Positions 55,301-63,707 of a DNA stretch of 64,000 bases are shown here, piece by piece. The position numbers and the translations under genes were made by a program. This DNA is from Diplocloster agilis (lineage in GTDB: Bacteria; Bacillota; Clostridia; Lachnospirales; Lachnospiraceae), in assembly GCF_019042275.1 (NCBI RefSeq), contig NZ_JAHQCW010000008.1:78190-142189 (forward strand), read 5' to 3'. The notes below the pieces were generated by a model. The model saw nothing but the letters and a program-made list of their open reading frames with translations, was not told the origin of the DNA and made no database searches. Positions within the stretch are counted from its first letter, which is position 1, and each line of letters begins with the position of its first letter.

Positions 55301-56479
55301 ATGAAAAAATTAAATGTAGCAATCGTTGGACTGAGTTTTGGGTTAGAGTTTGTCCCTATTTACCTGGAACATCCGGATGTGGAATCACTGACAATCGTGG
55401 AGACAAATCCCCGGCTGCTGAAGGCGGCACAGGATCTGTACGGACTCCCTGAAGAAAGGTGCTGCTCGGATATCGAACAGGTATTGGATGATCCAGGGAT
55501 CGACGCAGTGCATCTGGTTACGCCCCCGTCCACACATGCCCCCCTGTCGGTCAGGGTGCTAAACGCCGGAAAACACTGCGGCTGTACCATCCCTATGGGA
55601 ATGAATCTGGATGAACTCTATCAGGTTCTGGAAGCCCGGGCAAAGTCCGGAAAAAACTATATGTTTCTGGAAACAACGGTATTCCAGAGGGAATTCTTTT
55701 ATGTAAAAGAGCTCATGGATAAAGGGGAATTCGGCAGGATTCAGTATCTCTCCTGTGCCCACTATCAGGATATGGAGGGCTGGCCTTCGTATTGGAACGG
55801 ATATCCACCTCTGATGCATCCCACTCACGCGATCGGCCCTTGCTTAATGCTGCTGGGTGCTTACCCGGAGAAGGTATATGCCAGGGGGTCCGGCCGCATT
55901 CGTCCTGAGCTTGCCGCCGCGTACCAATCCCCTTTTGCATTTGAATCCGCTCTGGTGTCTTTAAAAGGCTGTGATGTATCTATCGAACTGGAGCGTTTTC
56001 TGTACGGCGTCGCCAGAAGCTATTCTGAGTGCTTTCGCGTCTATGGAGAGAACAAAAGTTTTGAATGGCAGCAGCTTGCTGATGAGGACCCGGTAGTATT
56101 TACCCGGACAGGACGGCTCGAGCAAAATGAAATGTATCAAATTGACGGTGATGTCCGGCACTCCAGCCGGGGAAGTGAAATCATCCAGGAGCGTGTACGC
56201 ATACCGGATTACGCGCAGCTTCTGCCGCCTTCCATCGCCAGATTCACAAAGGAAACCGTGTACAACTCGAAAAACAGCCATCTTTCCTTTACCCAAGGGG
56301 GCGGACACGGCGGTTCTCACCCTCATATGGTCCACGAGTTCATCCGCTCCATCATAGAAAACCGGCGTCCGGTCCCCGACGATATCCTGGGCGCCTTCTG
56401 GACCGGTACCGGCATCTGCGCCCACCAGTCTGCCCTGGAAAATGGACGTGAAGTCGAGATCCCCAGATTCGATATCTGA
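55301..56479 (+). CDS. Gfo/Idh/MocA-family oxidoreductase-like protein, EKP motif absent
   Basis: 392-residue protein with an N-terminal Rossmann-like fold (KLNVAIVGLSFGLEFVPIYL; VHLVTPPSTHAPLSVRVLNA) and a C-terminal alpha/beta half (HPTHAIGPCLMLLGAYPEKV). Two departures from the family: the dinucleotide loop reads GLSFGLEF rather than GxGxxG, and where EKP is normal the text is GCTIPMGM, without the catalytic lysine. It may be a non-classical dehydrogenase, an isomerase or a sensor-like relative. AAAGGAG precedes ATG. First plus-strand gene of the locus. Confidence 0.8.
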   Translation: MKKLNVAIVGLSFGLEFVPIYLEHPDVESLTIVETNPRLLKAAQDLYGLPEERCCSDIEQVLDDPGIDAVHLVTPPSTHAPLSVRVLNAGKHCGCTIPMGMNLDELYQVLEARAKSGKNYMFLETTVFQREFFYVKELMDKGEFGRIQYLSCAHYQDMEGWPSYWNGYPPLMHPTHAIGPCLMLLGAYPEKVYARGSGRIRPELAAAYQSPFAFESALVSLKGCDVSIELERFLYGVARSYSECFRVYGENKSFEWQQLADEDPVVFTRTGRLEQNEMYQIDGDVRHSSRGSEIIQERVRIPDYAQLLPPSIARFTKETVYNSKNSHLSFTQGGGHGGSHPHMVHEFIRSIIENRRPVPDDILGAFWTGTGICAHQSALENGREVEIPRFDI

Positions 56480-56738
56480 CCGGAATACATCATGTTTTGC
56501 ATGTCGTTTTTTCTATCGTAAAACCTGCCTTTGCATTGCACAATGGAAACAAGCCAGCTATTTTCCACGTATTTTGGGAAATACTATATTGGTATCTGAA
56601 TATTCGGAAAAATTTTGGTTTTAGGAATCATTTTGGGAACTTCAAAACCGGGCTGTGAATGATTGCCTCCGGCCAATTTCCCGTACTATAATAAAGGGGA
56701 TACAAACATTGACTGTCGTTAAGGCCAGGAGAGAATAT

Positions 56739-58523
56739 ATGAAACATTGGTTTCTGAATGTAAAACAAGCTTATAAAAACCTGCCGATCGCCAGAAAAAT
56801 GTCCTTCACAACCATTTTGGTCATGAGCCTTTTTCTGTGCATGATCACTGCCATATCCGCCACGATTTCCTCCGAGATACTCATACGCAACAACTCCAAG
56901 GCAGCCAGCCGGAACCTGGAACTGATCCGGCTGCGCACAGAAGATCTGTTGGACAATGCGGAACAATTTTCCGGTATAGTCGTCTCGAATTACTATATCC
57001 AAAGGTCCCTTACGGTAGCCGATCAGAGCACGCGGTACCAATACGATCAGCTGGTGGGCAGTATTCTGGATCCCATTACCTCCACCCGCTCTTCCGTGAG
57101 CTCCATCGTTGTCTACGGCCAGGACGGCCGGGCCGTATCCTCCAGCAATGTGAGAACCTCCGATCCGTCCGTACAGGAGGAATATAAAAAATATGCGCCC
57201 ACGATGGCCGGGGAGTGGAACCATCTGTTCTGGGACGACATTCATGATCTGTCTTATGAGACCGGTTCTGAAGAGACTAACCGGGGCGTATCTCTCAGAC
57301 GGAATATCATCTCCATCAACGACGGGAGTATCGCCGGCTTTGTGGTTTTAAATGTGAATGATCATATTTTTACAGACCTGTACATGGATCTGACTACGGA
57401 AGACGGGATTCATATGATGATCGTTGATTCTTCCGGAAATATCATCTCCTCCTCCGACACGAAGGCAAATCCGGTCAGACTCGCCGATACTCCCTATTTC
57501 CAGTGGATGCAGGAAACCCGGAACGGAAGCCGGCGTTTCACTGTGGACAATGAAAAATATCTGATTAACACCTGTTATCTGGAGCGCTTTAACTGGTATC
57601 TGATCAGCCTGTGTCCATTGGATGTCCTGTTAAAGGACAGCAGGCAGGCCATAAGGCTTTCGCTTCTCTTCGGCGTCATCCTGCTGTTCAGCGCTTTTGC
57701 CTTTGCCTCGTATTTGTCCAAGACCATCACCGTTCCCCTCCGCCGGCTGTCCCAAACCATGGACGAGGTGTCGGACGGGAACCTGAATACGTATCTGGAG
57801 CCTTACGGAATGGACGAGGTAGGCCATCTCACCATGAATTTTAACCGTATGGTAAAGCGCATGAAAAAGCTGATGGATCAGACCTTCTTCGAGCAGAAGA
57901 AAAAGCGCAAATATGAACTTCAGGCCCTTCAGACGCAGATTAATCCCCATTTTCTCTATAATACGCTGGAGAGCATCTGCGCATTGATCGTACTGGGACG
58001 CAATACGGACGCCCATGACATGGTGGCCAACCTGGCCAGTTTTTACCGTATGGTCCTGGGAAAAGGCGAGACGATTCTGACGCTGCGCAGCGAACTGGAA
58101 ATCACGGAGCAGTATATCGCGATCCAGAAGGTCCGGTATGCCGAAGATCTGACCTTCTCCATGCAGATTGACCAACAGGTTCTGGACTGTCCGATCATGA
58201 AGCTGACTCTGCAGCCTCTGGTGGAAAACGCCATCTACCACGGTATCAAGCCGAAAGGAAGCCCGGGAACGATTCGCATCCGGGCTGTCCAAAACGGCGC
58301 GAATATCTTCGTCACCGTAGAGGACGACGGCGTCGGCATGGACAGTTCCCAGGTGGAAATGCTAAACCGTCCGCTGAAGGAGGGAGAGATCCGAAAAGGC
58401 TTCGGCGTCCGCAGCGTAGGCGACCGGATCAAGCTCTACTTTGGACCTGAATACGGAATCCGCATCTTCAGCAAGCCGGGGTCCGGCACACAAATCGAGA
58501 TCCACATTCCAAGAGAAGCTTAG
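56739..58523 (+). CDS. sensor histidine kinase, YesM type
   Basis: 594-residue membrane kinase: helix 1 at about 25-45, extracellular sensor of about 260 residues, helix 2 near 305-325, HAMP domain (TVPLRRLSQTMDEVSDGNLN), phospho-acceptor motif INPHFLYNTLESICALIV at about residues 405-422, ATPase domain with LVENAIYHGIKPKG and VEDDGVGMDSSQ. Start at 56739 with AGGAG 7 bases upstream. Probably senses the substrate of the glycyl radical locus and drives the response regulator 15 bases downstream. Confidence 0.92.
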   Translation: MKHWFLNVKQAYKNLPIARKMSFTTILVMSLFLCMITAISATISSEILIRNNSKAASRNLELIRLRTEDLLDNAEQFSGIVVSNYYIQRSLTVADQSTRYQYDQLVGSILDPITSTRSSVSSIVVYGQDGRAVSSSNVRTSDPSVQEEYKKYAPTMAGEWNHLFWDDIHDLSYETGSEETNRGVSLRRNIISINDGSIAGFVVLNVNDHIFTDLYMDLTTEDGIHMMIVDSSGNIISSSDTKANPVRLADTPYFQWMQETRNGSRRFTVDNEKYLINTCYLERFNWYLISLCPLDVLLKDSRQAIRLSLLFGVILLFSAFAFASYLSKTITVPLRRLSQTMDEVSDGNLNTYLEPYGMDEVGHLTMNFNRMVKRMKKLMDQTFFEQKKKRKYELQALQTQINPHFLYNTLESICALIVLGRNTDAHDMVANLASFYRMVLGKGETILTLRSELEITEQYIAIQKVRYAEDLTFSMQIDQQVLDCPIMKLTLQPLVENAIYHGIKPKGSPGTIRIRAVQNGANIFVTVEDDGVGMDSSQVEMLNRPLKEGEIRKGFGVRSVGDRIKLYFGPEYGIRIFSKPGSGTQIEIHIPREA

Positions 58524-58538
58524 AAAGGAGTATCCTTC

Positions 58539-60116
58539 ATGTTCAAGGTATGCATCATTGACGATGAACTGCTGGTCAGAGAGTTGATTAAAAAGAGCGT
58601 TGATTTTAACTCTCTCGGATTCGAAATCATAGGAGAAGCCAAAGACGGCAGGCAGGCTCTGGCCATGATCGATGAGCTTCACCCGGATCTTTTGCTGCTG
58701 GATATAAACATCCCCATGATCAACGGTATTACCCTGGCCAAAAAAGTGAATTCCCAATACCCTGAGATTCAGATCATCATCCTGACGGGCTACAGTGAAT
58801 TTGACTACGCGAAGGGAGCCATCGAAGCCGGTGTTCTGGACTATCTGCTGAAACCGCTGAACAAAACGGAGTTTACAAAAGCCCTTCTGAAAGCAAAGGA
58901 GCTTCTGTCCCGCCAGGCATCCATGCAGCAGACGATCCACAGTTACCAGATGCACCAGCATCAGCTGGACAAGGAAGCCCTGCTGCTGAAATTAATCGAG
59001 GGTTCCGAGGATTACGATTCCCTGAACCCGGAGCTTCTGATCCGTTCGGGTATCGAGCCGGATCACGGTCCTTTCGGACTGGCGGCTATTCTGATCGACC
59101 GTCTGGATGAGCTTTTTTCCACTCAGATGGAGAAGAACCTGTGGAAATACGCGGTAGCCAATATTACCCAGGAAATCCTGGAATCCTCCTTTCCCTGTGT
59201 GGTATGGCAGGATATCCATAATCACATTATTCTGCTCGCTTCTTTAGACACAACGGAGCAGGAGATACTTTTTCGCTCCTGCTGCCACCAGATCTGCAGT
59301 TTGGTTCATGATACCCTGAAGTTCACGGTTACCCTGGGAATCCCGGCTTTGTTTACCGGCCTCCGTTCCCTGTCGGCTGCCTATCAGGATGCCCTGTGGG
59401 CGTTAGACCACCGTTTTATAATGGGCAACGCCCGCTGTATATTCCGGGATGATCTAAAGCCCTCTGCCGGCCTGCTGTCCTCAGAGCGTGTGGAAGCGGG
59501 AGGACTGCTTCTGGACCTGCGCTCCGGCAGCTATGAGAAAGCCTACAACCAGGCAGAAACCCTGCTGTCCAAGAGCCTGAGCCGTGAGCAGATGATCTTT
59601 CTGGCAGTGCGGATCCTGTCTGATATTATTACCTGTCTGGAAGAAAACCGGATCAGCTCCGGTCATTTCGAGCTGGACGAGATGTTAAAAAAACTGCTCG
59701 CCATCGAATTGGGCATTGAATTGAAACAGTATGTACTGGACCGGCTGCTGGAGGCCTCCGAGCTGCTCTCAGATTCCTCCGGCCTGAAGCAGAACAGGAC
59801 GGTAAATGAAGCGATCCGCTATATTGACGAAAATTATGGCGACCGCTCCCTGACCCTGACCGGGATAGCGAAAAAATTGTATCTGAACGCCTCTTATCTG
59901 AGTTATCTGTTCAAGCAGGAAACCGGCCTCTCCTTAAGCGAATATCTGACAAAAGTCCGTCTGCGGGAGGCAAAACGGATCCTGGACGAACACGCTGGAT
60001 GCCCCTTGTCACTGCTGGCGGCATCCGTGGGTTACAATGACGAATACTATTTCAGTAAATGCTTTAAAAAAGCCTATGGAATCTCGCCGAAAAAATATGC
60101 GGAACAAAAAAAGTAA
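58539..60116 (+). CDS. AraC-type response regulator, YesN type
   Basis: 525-residue regulator. Receiver domain 1-120 with DDE at residues 7-9, Asp55 in LLLDINIPM, and KP in LLKPLNKTE. A long middle domain (about 150-410) and a C-terminal AraC helix-turn-helix at about 425-522 (LTLTGIAKKLYLNASYLSYL; GYNDEYYFSKCFKKAYGISP). AGAAAGGAG precedes ATG. Followed by a clear terminator. Expected to activate the glycyl radical operon. Confidence 0.93.
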   Translation: MFKVCIIDDELLVRELIKKSVDFNSLGFEIIGEAKDGRQALAMIDELHPDLLLLDINIPMINGITLAKKVNSQYPEIQIIILTGYSEFDYAKGAIEAGVLDYLLKPLNKTEFTKALLKAKELLSRQASMQQTIHSYQMHQHQLDKEALLLKLIEGSEDYDSLNPELLIRSGIEPDHGPFGLAAILIDRLDELFSTQMEKNLWKYAVANITQEILESSFPCVVWQDIHNHIILLASLDTTEQEILFRSCCHQICSLVHDTLKFTVTLGIPALFTGLRSLSAAYQDALWALDHRFIMGNARCIFRDDLKPSAGLLSSERVEAGGLLLDLRSGSYEKAYNQAETLLSKSLSREQMIFLAVRILSDIITCLEENRISSGHFELDEMLKKLLAIELGIELKQYVLDRLLEASELLSDSSGLKQNRTVNEAIRYIDENYGDRSLTLTGIAKKLYLNASYLSYLFKQETGLSLSEYLTKVRLREAKRILDEHAGCPLSLLAASVGYNDEYYFSKCFKKAYGISPKKYAEQKK

Positions 60117-60142
60117 AGACAGCTGCACCTGGCTGTCTTTAC
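60113..60142 (+). terminator. terminator after response regulator
   Basis: GTAAAGACAGC (60113-60123) pairs with GCTGTCTTTAC (60132-60142), loop of 8. Confidence 0.8.
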
Positions 60143-60268
60143 CTTCCTTAACCACAATTCGGATCTTATGTCAACAAATAATTGTTACCTTCATAGTCTC
60201 TCCCATAAATATACTTATGGAAGATTCCACCTCTCATCTTGAAAAGTTTATTTCTGATATTTAGAACT

Positions 60269-60904
60269 TTATTTCTGATAAATAAAAGTAAGCTTTTTTC
60301 CCGACCAGATATCAGGCTCAAAATTCACTTCAAATTCACTCCAGTCTTTTGGAACTTCATAAGCAATCACACCATTCATCTTCTTCCCAGGCGCCACCGT
60401 ACCATCCAGCTGTTTCTTACTATCATCCGCCATAAGTCCGGTAAGACTCTGATTAACCGCATAGCTGTCGACGTAAGCGTCAAAGCTTATCATGGAACTT
60501 ACCGTCAGTTCCTTGTCCGACTGGTTATCGATCGTGAACTCGCACAGCAGAAATACATTTCCCTCCGTAGGTTCATTATACTCTTTCCCTTCGTTTTCCG
60601 TTACGCCTTCCATGGTTACGGTTACACCTTTCATTTCGGCAGGTTCTCCCGGACCGTAGCTGTCTTTTTCTTCCTGTTTTTCCGTCTGTTTCTTCTGCTG
60701 TTCGTCCTCCTGTTTCCCATCCACGTCTTTTGCTTCCGTATTATCCTGCCCCGACGCCGCATCCGTGGCCGTGCTTTGGACATCTTTATCATTTTCCTTA
60801 TCTTTATCACTGCCGCCTGCAGAACCAATAATAACGAACAAAACCACCACGATGATTACCCAGAACCACCACTTTTTCCATAACGCTTTCTTTTGTTTTT
60901 CCAT
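60269..60904 (-). CDS. DUF4352-domain membrane-anchored protein
   Basis: 211-residue protein with a basic N-terminus, one helix (WWFWVIIVVVLFVIIGSAGG, about residues 12-31), an acidic, lysine- and glutamine-rich linker to about residue 80, and a C-terminal DUF4352-like immunoglobulin fold (VTVTMEGVTENEGKEYNEPT; LLCEFTIDNQSDKELTVSSM; APGKKMNGVIAYEVPKDW). Faces the outside. Start at 60904 with GGGG 8 bases upstream; ATG 60910 is also possible. Function unknown. Confidence 0.75.
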   Translation of the reverse strand: MEKQKKALWKKWWFWVIIVVVLFVIIGSAGGSDKDKENDKDVQSTATDAASGQDNTEAKDVDGKQEDEQQKKQTEKQEEKDSYGPGEPAEMKGVTVTMEGVTENEGKEYNEPTEGNVFLLCEFTIDNQSDKELTVSSMISFDAYVDSYAVNQSLTGLMADDSKKQLDGTVAPGKKMNGVIAYEVPKDWSEFEVNFEPDIWSGKKLTFIYQK

Positions 60905-61068
60905 TTTCATAGCCCCTTTACAAACAATTTTTCTATCTATCCTATATAGTAACATTAGATGCATAAAAACTCAACTAATAGTTACTATTAATTATACTGT
61001 TAGTTTGTTACCAATTTCCTATTCCAAAGGTAGAATTTGTTTAGACCATCAATTAAGGAGAATCATGT

Positions 61069-61401
61069 ATGGATTATCAGGCTTTAGGAAAACGCATCCG
61101 GGAAGAACGCCTAAAACTTCATCTAACTCAGGAAAAACTGGCGGAAGACATCGGTGTGTCCAATACCTACATCGGATTAATCGAACGCGGGGAACGAAGT
61201 TTATCCCTGGACACTTTGGTCCGGCTTGCGAACCGGCTTGGAATCACGATTGATTATCTTCTTCAGGATTCCGTAGATCCAAAAAACGATGTTTATGAAA
61301 ATATTTGGCGGCAGCTTTTTAACAACGCTTCTCCAGATCAGCAGGAAATGATAATCAATGTTGTCAAACTGCTGTTGAACTATACTTCTCAACCACATTG
61401 A
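61069..61401 (+). CDS. XRE-family helix-turn-helix regulator
   Basis: 110-residue regulator. HTH at residues about 5-60: GKRIREERLKLHLTQEKLAE, then IGVSNTYIGLIERGERSLSL and LVRLANRLGITIDYLL. A short C-terminal helix (SPDQQEMIINVVKLLLN) may dimerise. AAGGAGAA precedes ATG. Divergent from the DUF4352 protein, so it may control it. Confidence 0.88.
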   Translation: MDYQALGKRIREERLKLHLTQEKLAEDIGVSNTYIGLIERGERSLSLDTLVRLANRLGITIDYLLQDSVDPKNDVYENIWRQLFNNASPDQQEMIINVVKLLLNYTSQPH

Positions 61402-61762
61402 GAACCAGCCGGAAAATAAAATGTTTCGTCTGACAACCCCTAATTTGGAACCTACAAGATTTACAAGTTAGATCCTCGTTAAAAAAGTTTCGCTTGCGAA
61501 ACTCTCCGCCTGCGGCGGGCCGTGTAAGCGGCATCTTCCTTCCTGCCGCAGCGCGATACCCCGGAGTGCTTCTTTATTCCTTAGGCGCACTTTCCTCTGG
61601 AATAAAAAAGGGAATTCCTGTATCTGACTATACAGGAATTCCCTTTTTAATTGGTATGCTCACAGCATACAGGTATTATTTTATAGGAATCATCCGCTTC
61701 TGCACGCCGCTTCAAAAGCCGCCCAAAATCCGGTAAAAACAAACTCCGCCGCAGGCATTAGA
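61402..61762. other. intergenic region with several palindromes
   Basis: 361 bases without a gene. It contains AGTTTCGCTTGCGAAACT (61486-61503), a strong bidirectional terminator at 61605-61648, GTATGCTCACAGCATAC (61654-61670), and an 11-base inverted repeat GCCTGCGGCGG/CCGCCGCAGGC spanning 61508-61755. The pattern suggests remains of a small mobile or repeat element. Confidence 0.5.
61605..61648. terminator. bidirectional terminator
   Basis: AAAAAGGGAATTCCTGTA (61605-61622) pairs perfectly with TACAGGAATTCCCTTTTT (61631-61648), loop of 8. It separates the convergent XRE and kinase genes. Confidence 0.93.
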
Positions 61763-63190
61763 TTATTTCCCCTGCAAGCCTGTATACAATTGTCCGATCA
61801 TGGTTGCCAGGACAATGATCAGGCTGCCCAATCCGATTCTGATCCATCTGGCAGGCCAGGCTTCCAGCTCCCGGATTCCTGGTACTTTCCGGTCGATATG
61901 CCCCAGATTGGTGAACAGCACGAACGGCAGAATCACTTCCATGAAAAACAGCAGAACACATAACAGAAACGGATAATGCAGTTCCGCAAACGACGCGGCC
62001 ATAGAGTATCCCCATACCAAAGTAAACAGATATCCCAGGACGGCCACCGCCATTTTCCAGGTCAGCCCGGTACGAAAGCCCGGGATAGACTTGAAAAACC
62101 GTACCGCTTTAGGGGTATCCGGCTTTATCGCATAGGACTCCATTCGCTTCTTACGCTCCAATCTACGATTCGCCATCATAGCCCGAAACGCTTCCTTCCG
62201 CGATATCTTCAAATGGTTTTCCCGACCGTCTTCCTTCCTTTCCACTTCCGCACCAGATACGGCTTCCTGTGACATCTGTCCCGCTGCCGCGGCCACAGAT
62301 GGCATATGCTCTGTTGAATCCGGCAAATCCGGTAGATGGGCTGCTCCAGACTTGGCTGGTGCAGGCTTGACTGTTCCAGACTTGGCCGGTGCAGTCCTGG
62401 ACGCTACAGTCCTGGACGCTGCAGTCCTGGACGCTGCAGGTTTGGCTGCTCCAACCTTAGCCGTTACAGCTCTGCCCGCCATGAGAATGGCTGCGATCTG
62501 CCCTACATCAGAGAATCTGCCGGCCGGATCCAGTGCCGTGGCTTTCTCTATGATTTGGGAAAATGGCTGTGTCTGATACTTGCATTCACCAGGCAGCTTT
62601 CCCGTCAGCATATAATTTAATACTACTCCCAGCGCATAGATATCCGTCCGGCTGTCCGTCTGAGTAAATCCGAACTGCTCCGGCGCCGCGAAACCCACCG
62701 TCCCCAATATCGTGGTATCCTGTACACGGTCCGGTTTCCGTATCCTGGCGATATCAAAATCGATCAATTTCACATAACCATCCAGCGTAACGATGATATT
62801 ATTCGGCGTAATATCCCGGTGGACAATATTATGCCCATGCAGCAGCTGCAGGACATTACACAGCTGTATCATATAATTCGCCGCCTGCTTCTCCGTTCTG
62901 CAGCCATACGACTTCACATACTCATCCAGCGTAATCCCTGCCGCATATTCCTCGATCACCGTATACTGTCTCTCCCCGGGAACCACCTCCACAACCGGCA
63001 CCAGCCCGGGATGCCTCAGCGTCATCAGATATTGATAAATCCTCCCCTGCTCTGCAGGCACTCTTTTTCTGATAAAGATCCGGCCATTCACCGCATTCTC
63101 CACCAAACTGGTTTCCTTCCCGTCCCTTGCGCTGAACACCTTTAAAACCGTATATTTGGAATCCATATAATTTTCCTTCAGATTCGACAT
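61763..63190 (-). CDS. membrane-anchored Ser/Thr protein kinase (Hanks type)
   Basis: 475-residue kinase. Kinase domain about 12-260: beta-3 lysine in RIFIRKRVPAEQ, catalytic loop IVHRDITPNNIIV at about 118-130, metal-binding motif DFDIARI instead of DFG, and GTVGFAAPEQFGFTQTDSRTD as activation/APE segment given in part. A linker of about 45 residues rich in A, S, R, T, K and P (encoded by short DNA repeats) leads to a C-terminal region with three or four hydrophobic helices ending LYTGLQGK. No PASTA domain. The start at 63190 is tentative; ATG 63166 has the better-spaced AAGGA. Divergent from a small HTH protein 80 bases away. Substrates unknown. Confidence 0.82.
   Translation of the reverse strand: MSNLKENYMDSKYTVLKVFSARDGKETSLVENAVNGRIFIRKRVPAEQGRIYQYLMTLRHPGLVPVVEVVPGERQYTVIEEYAAGITLDEYVKSYGCRTEKQAANYMIQLCNVLQLLHGHNIVHRDITPNNIIVTLDGYVKLIDFDIARIRKPDRVQDTTILGTVGFAAPEQFGFTQTDSRTDIYALGVVLNYMLTGKLPGECKYQTQPFSQIIEKATALDPAGRFSDVGQIAAILMAGRAVTAKVGAAKPAASRTAASRTVASRTAPAKSGTVKPAPAKSGAAHLPDLPDSTEHMPSVAAAAGQMSQEAVSGAEVERKEDGRENHLKISRKEAFRAMMANRRLERKKRMESYAIKPDTPKAVRFFKSIPGFRTGLTWKMAVAVLGYLFTLVWGYSMAASFAELHYPFLLCVLLFFMEVILPFVLFTNLGHIDRKVPGIRELEAWPARWIRIGLGSLIIVLATMIGQLYTGLQGK
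62389..62440 (-). repeat. 15-bp tandem repeat within the kinase gene
   Basis: On the plus strand GCAGTCCTGGACGCT-type units recur three times, one with a base change, with decayed units on each side. In the protein it gives the (A/T)(A/V)SRTA-like linker repeats. Confidence 0.7.
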
Positions 63191-63270
63191 GCTCCCACCC
63201 GCACCTTGCTTTTTTCTAACATCTATTCTAACATAAAGGTAATAAGAAATCGAACAGGAGATCATCAAGT

Positions 63271-63693
63271 ATGAAGAAAAGTACGCAGGAACTGTTGGAC
63301 ATCTTAAAATCCACCGAGAACATCAACGACTATATCCGGCTACAGCAGCAGGAACTTCTGGATCTGTCACTGCCGGCCATCTTACAAAAACTGCTCGACA
63401 CACAGCAGCTTACCAAGGCTGACGTGATCCGCGCCTCCGGCCTGGATCGAATCTACGCCTACCAGATCTTTTCCGGAGCGAAAACCCCATCCATAAATAA
63501 GCTATTAGCGTTATCCTTTGCCATGCGCCTGAACCTGGAGCAGACACAGCAGCTATTAAAATCCGCCGGTTATCCCATCCTATACGCCCGAAAGCAATGG
63601 GACAGTGTACTCATCTTCTCCATCCAAAAGCAATTACCCCTCCCCGAAGTCAACGATCTGCTATATGAGCTCAAACTCCCCCTACTTGAATAA
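63271..63693 (+). CDS. helix-turn-helix protein, 140 residues
   Basis: Small XRE-like protein. The N-terminal 40 residues are a helical extension (KKSTQELLDILKSTENINDY), followed by the HTH at about 45-95: LDTQQLTKADVIRASGLDRI, YAYQIFSGAKTPSINKLLAL. The C-terminus has helices rich in L and Q (EQTQQLLKSAGYPILYARKQ). AGGAG lies 11 bases before ATG. Divergent from the Ser/Thr kinase; a regulator of the kinase gene or its phosphorylation substrate are both possible. Confidence 0.78.
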   Translation: MKKSTQELLDILKSTENINDYIRLQQQELLDLSLPAILQKLLDTQQLTKADVIRASGLDRIYAYQIFSGAKTPSINKLLALSFAMRLNLEQTQQLLKSAGYPILYARKQWDSVLIFSIQKQLPLPEVNDLLYELKLPLLE

Positions 63694-63707
63694 AAACCTC
63701 TAATCCA

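Noticed and set aside
46588..60116. Bacterial microcompartment locus
   Set aside because: No shell protein, aldehyde dehydrogenase or phosphotransacylase genes are present around the glycyl radical enzyme.
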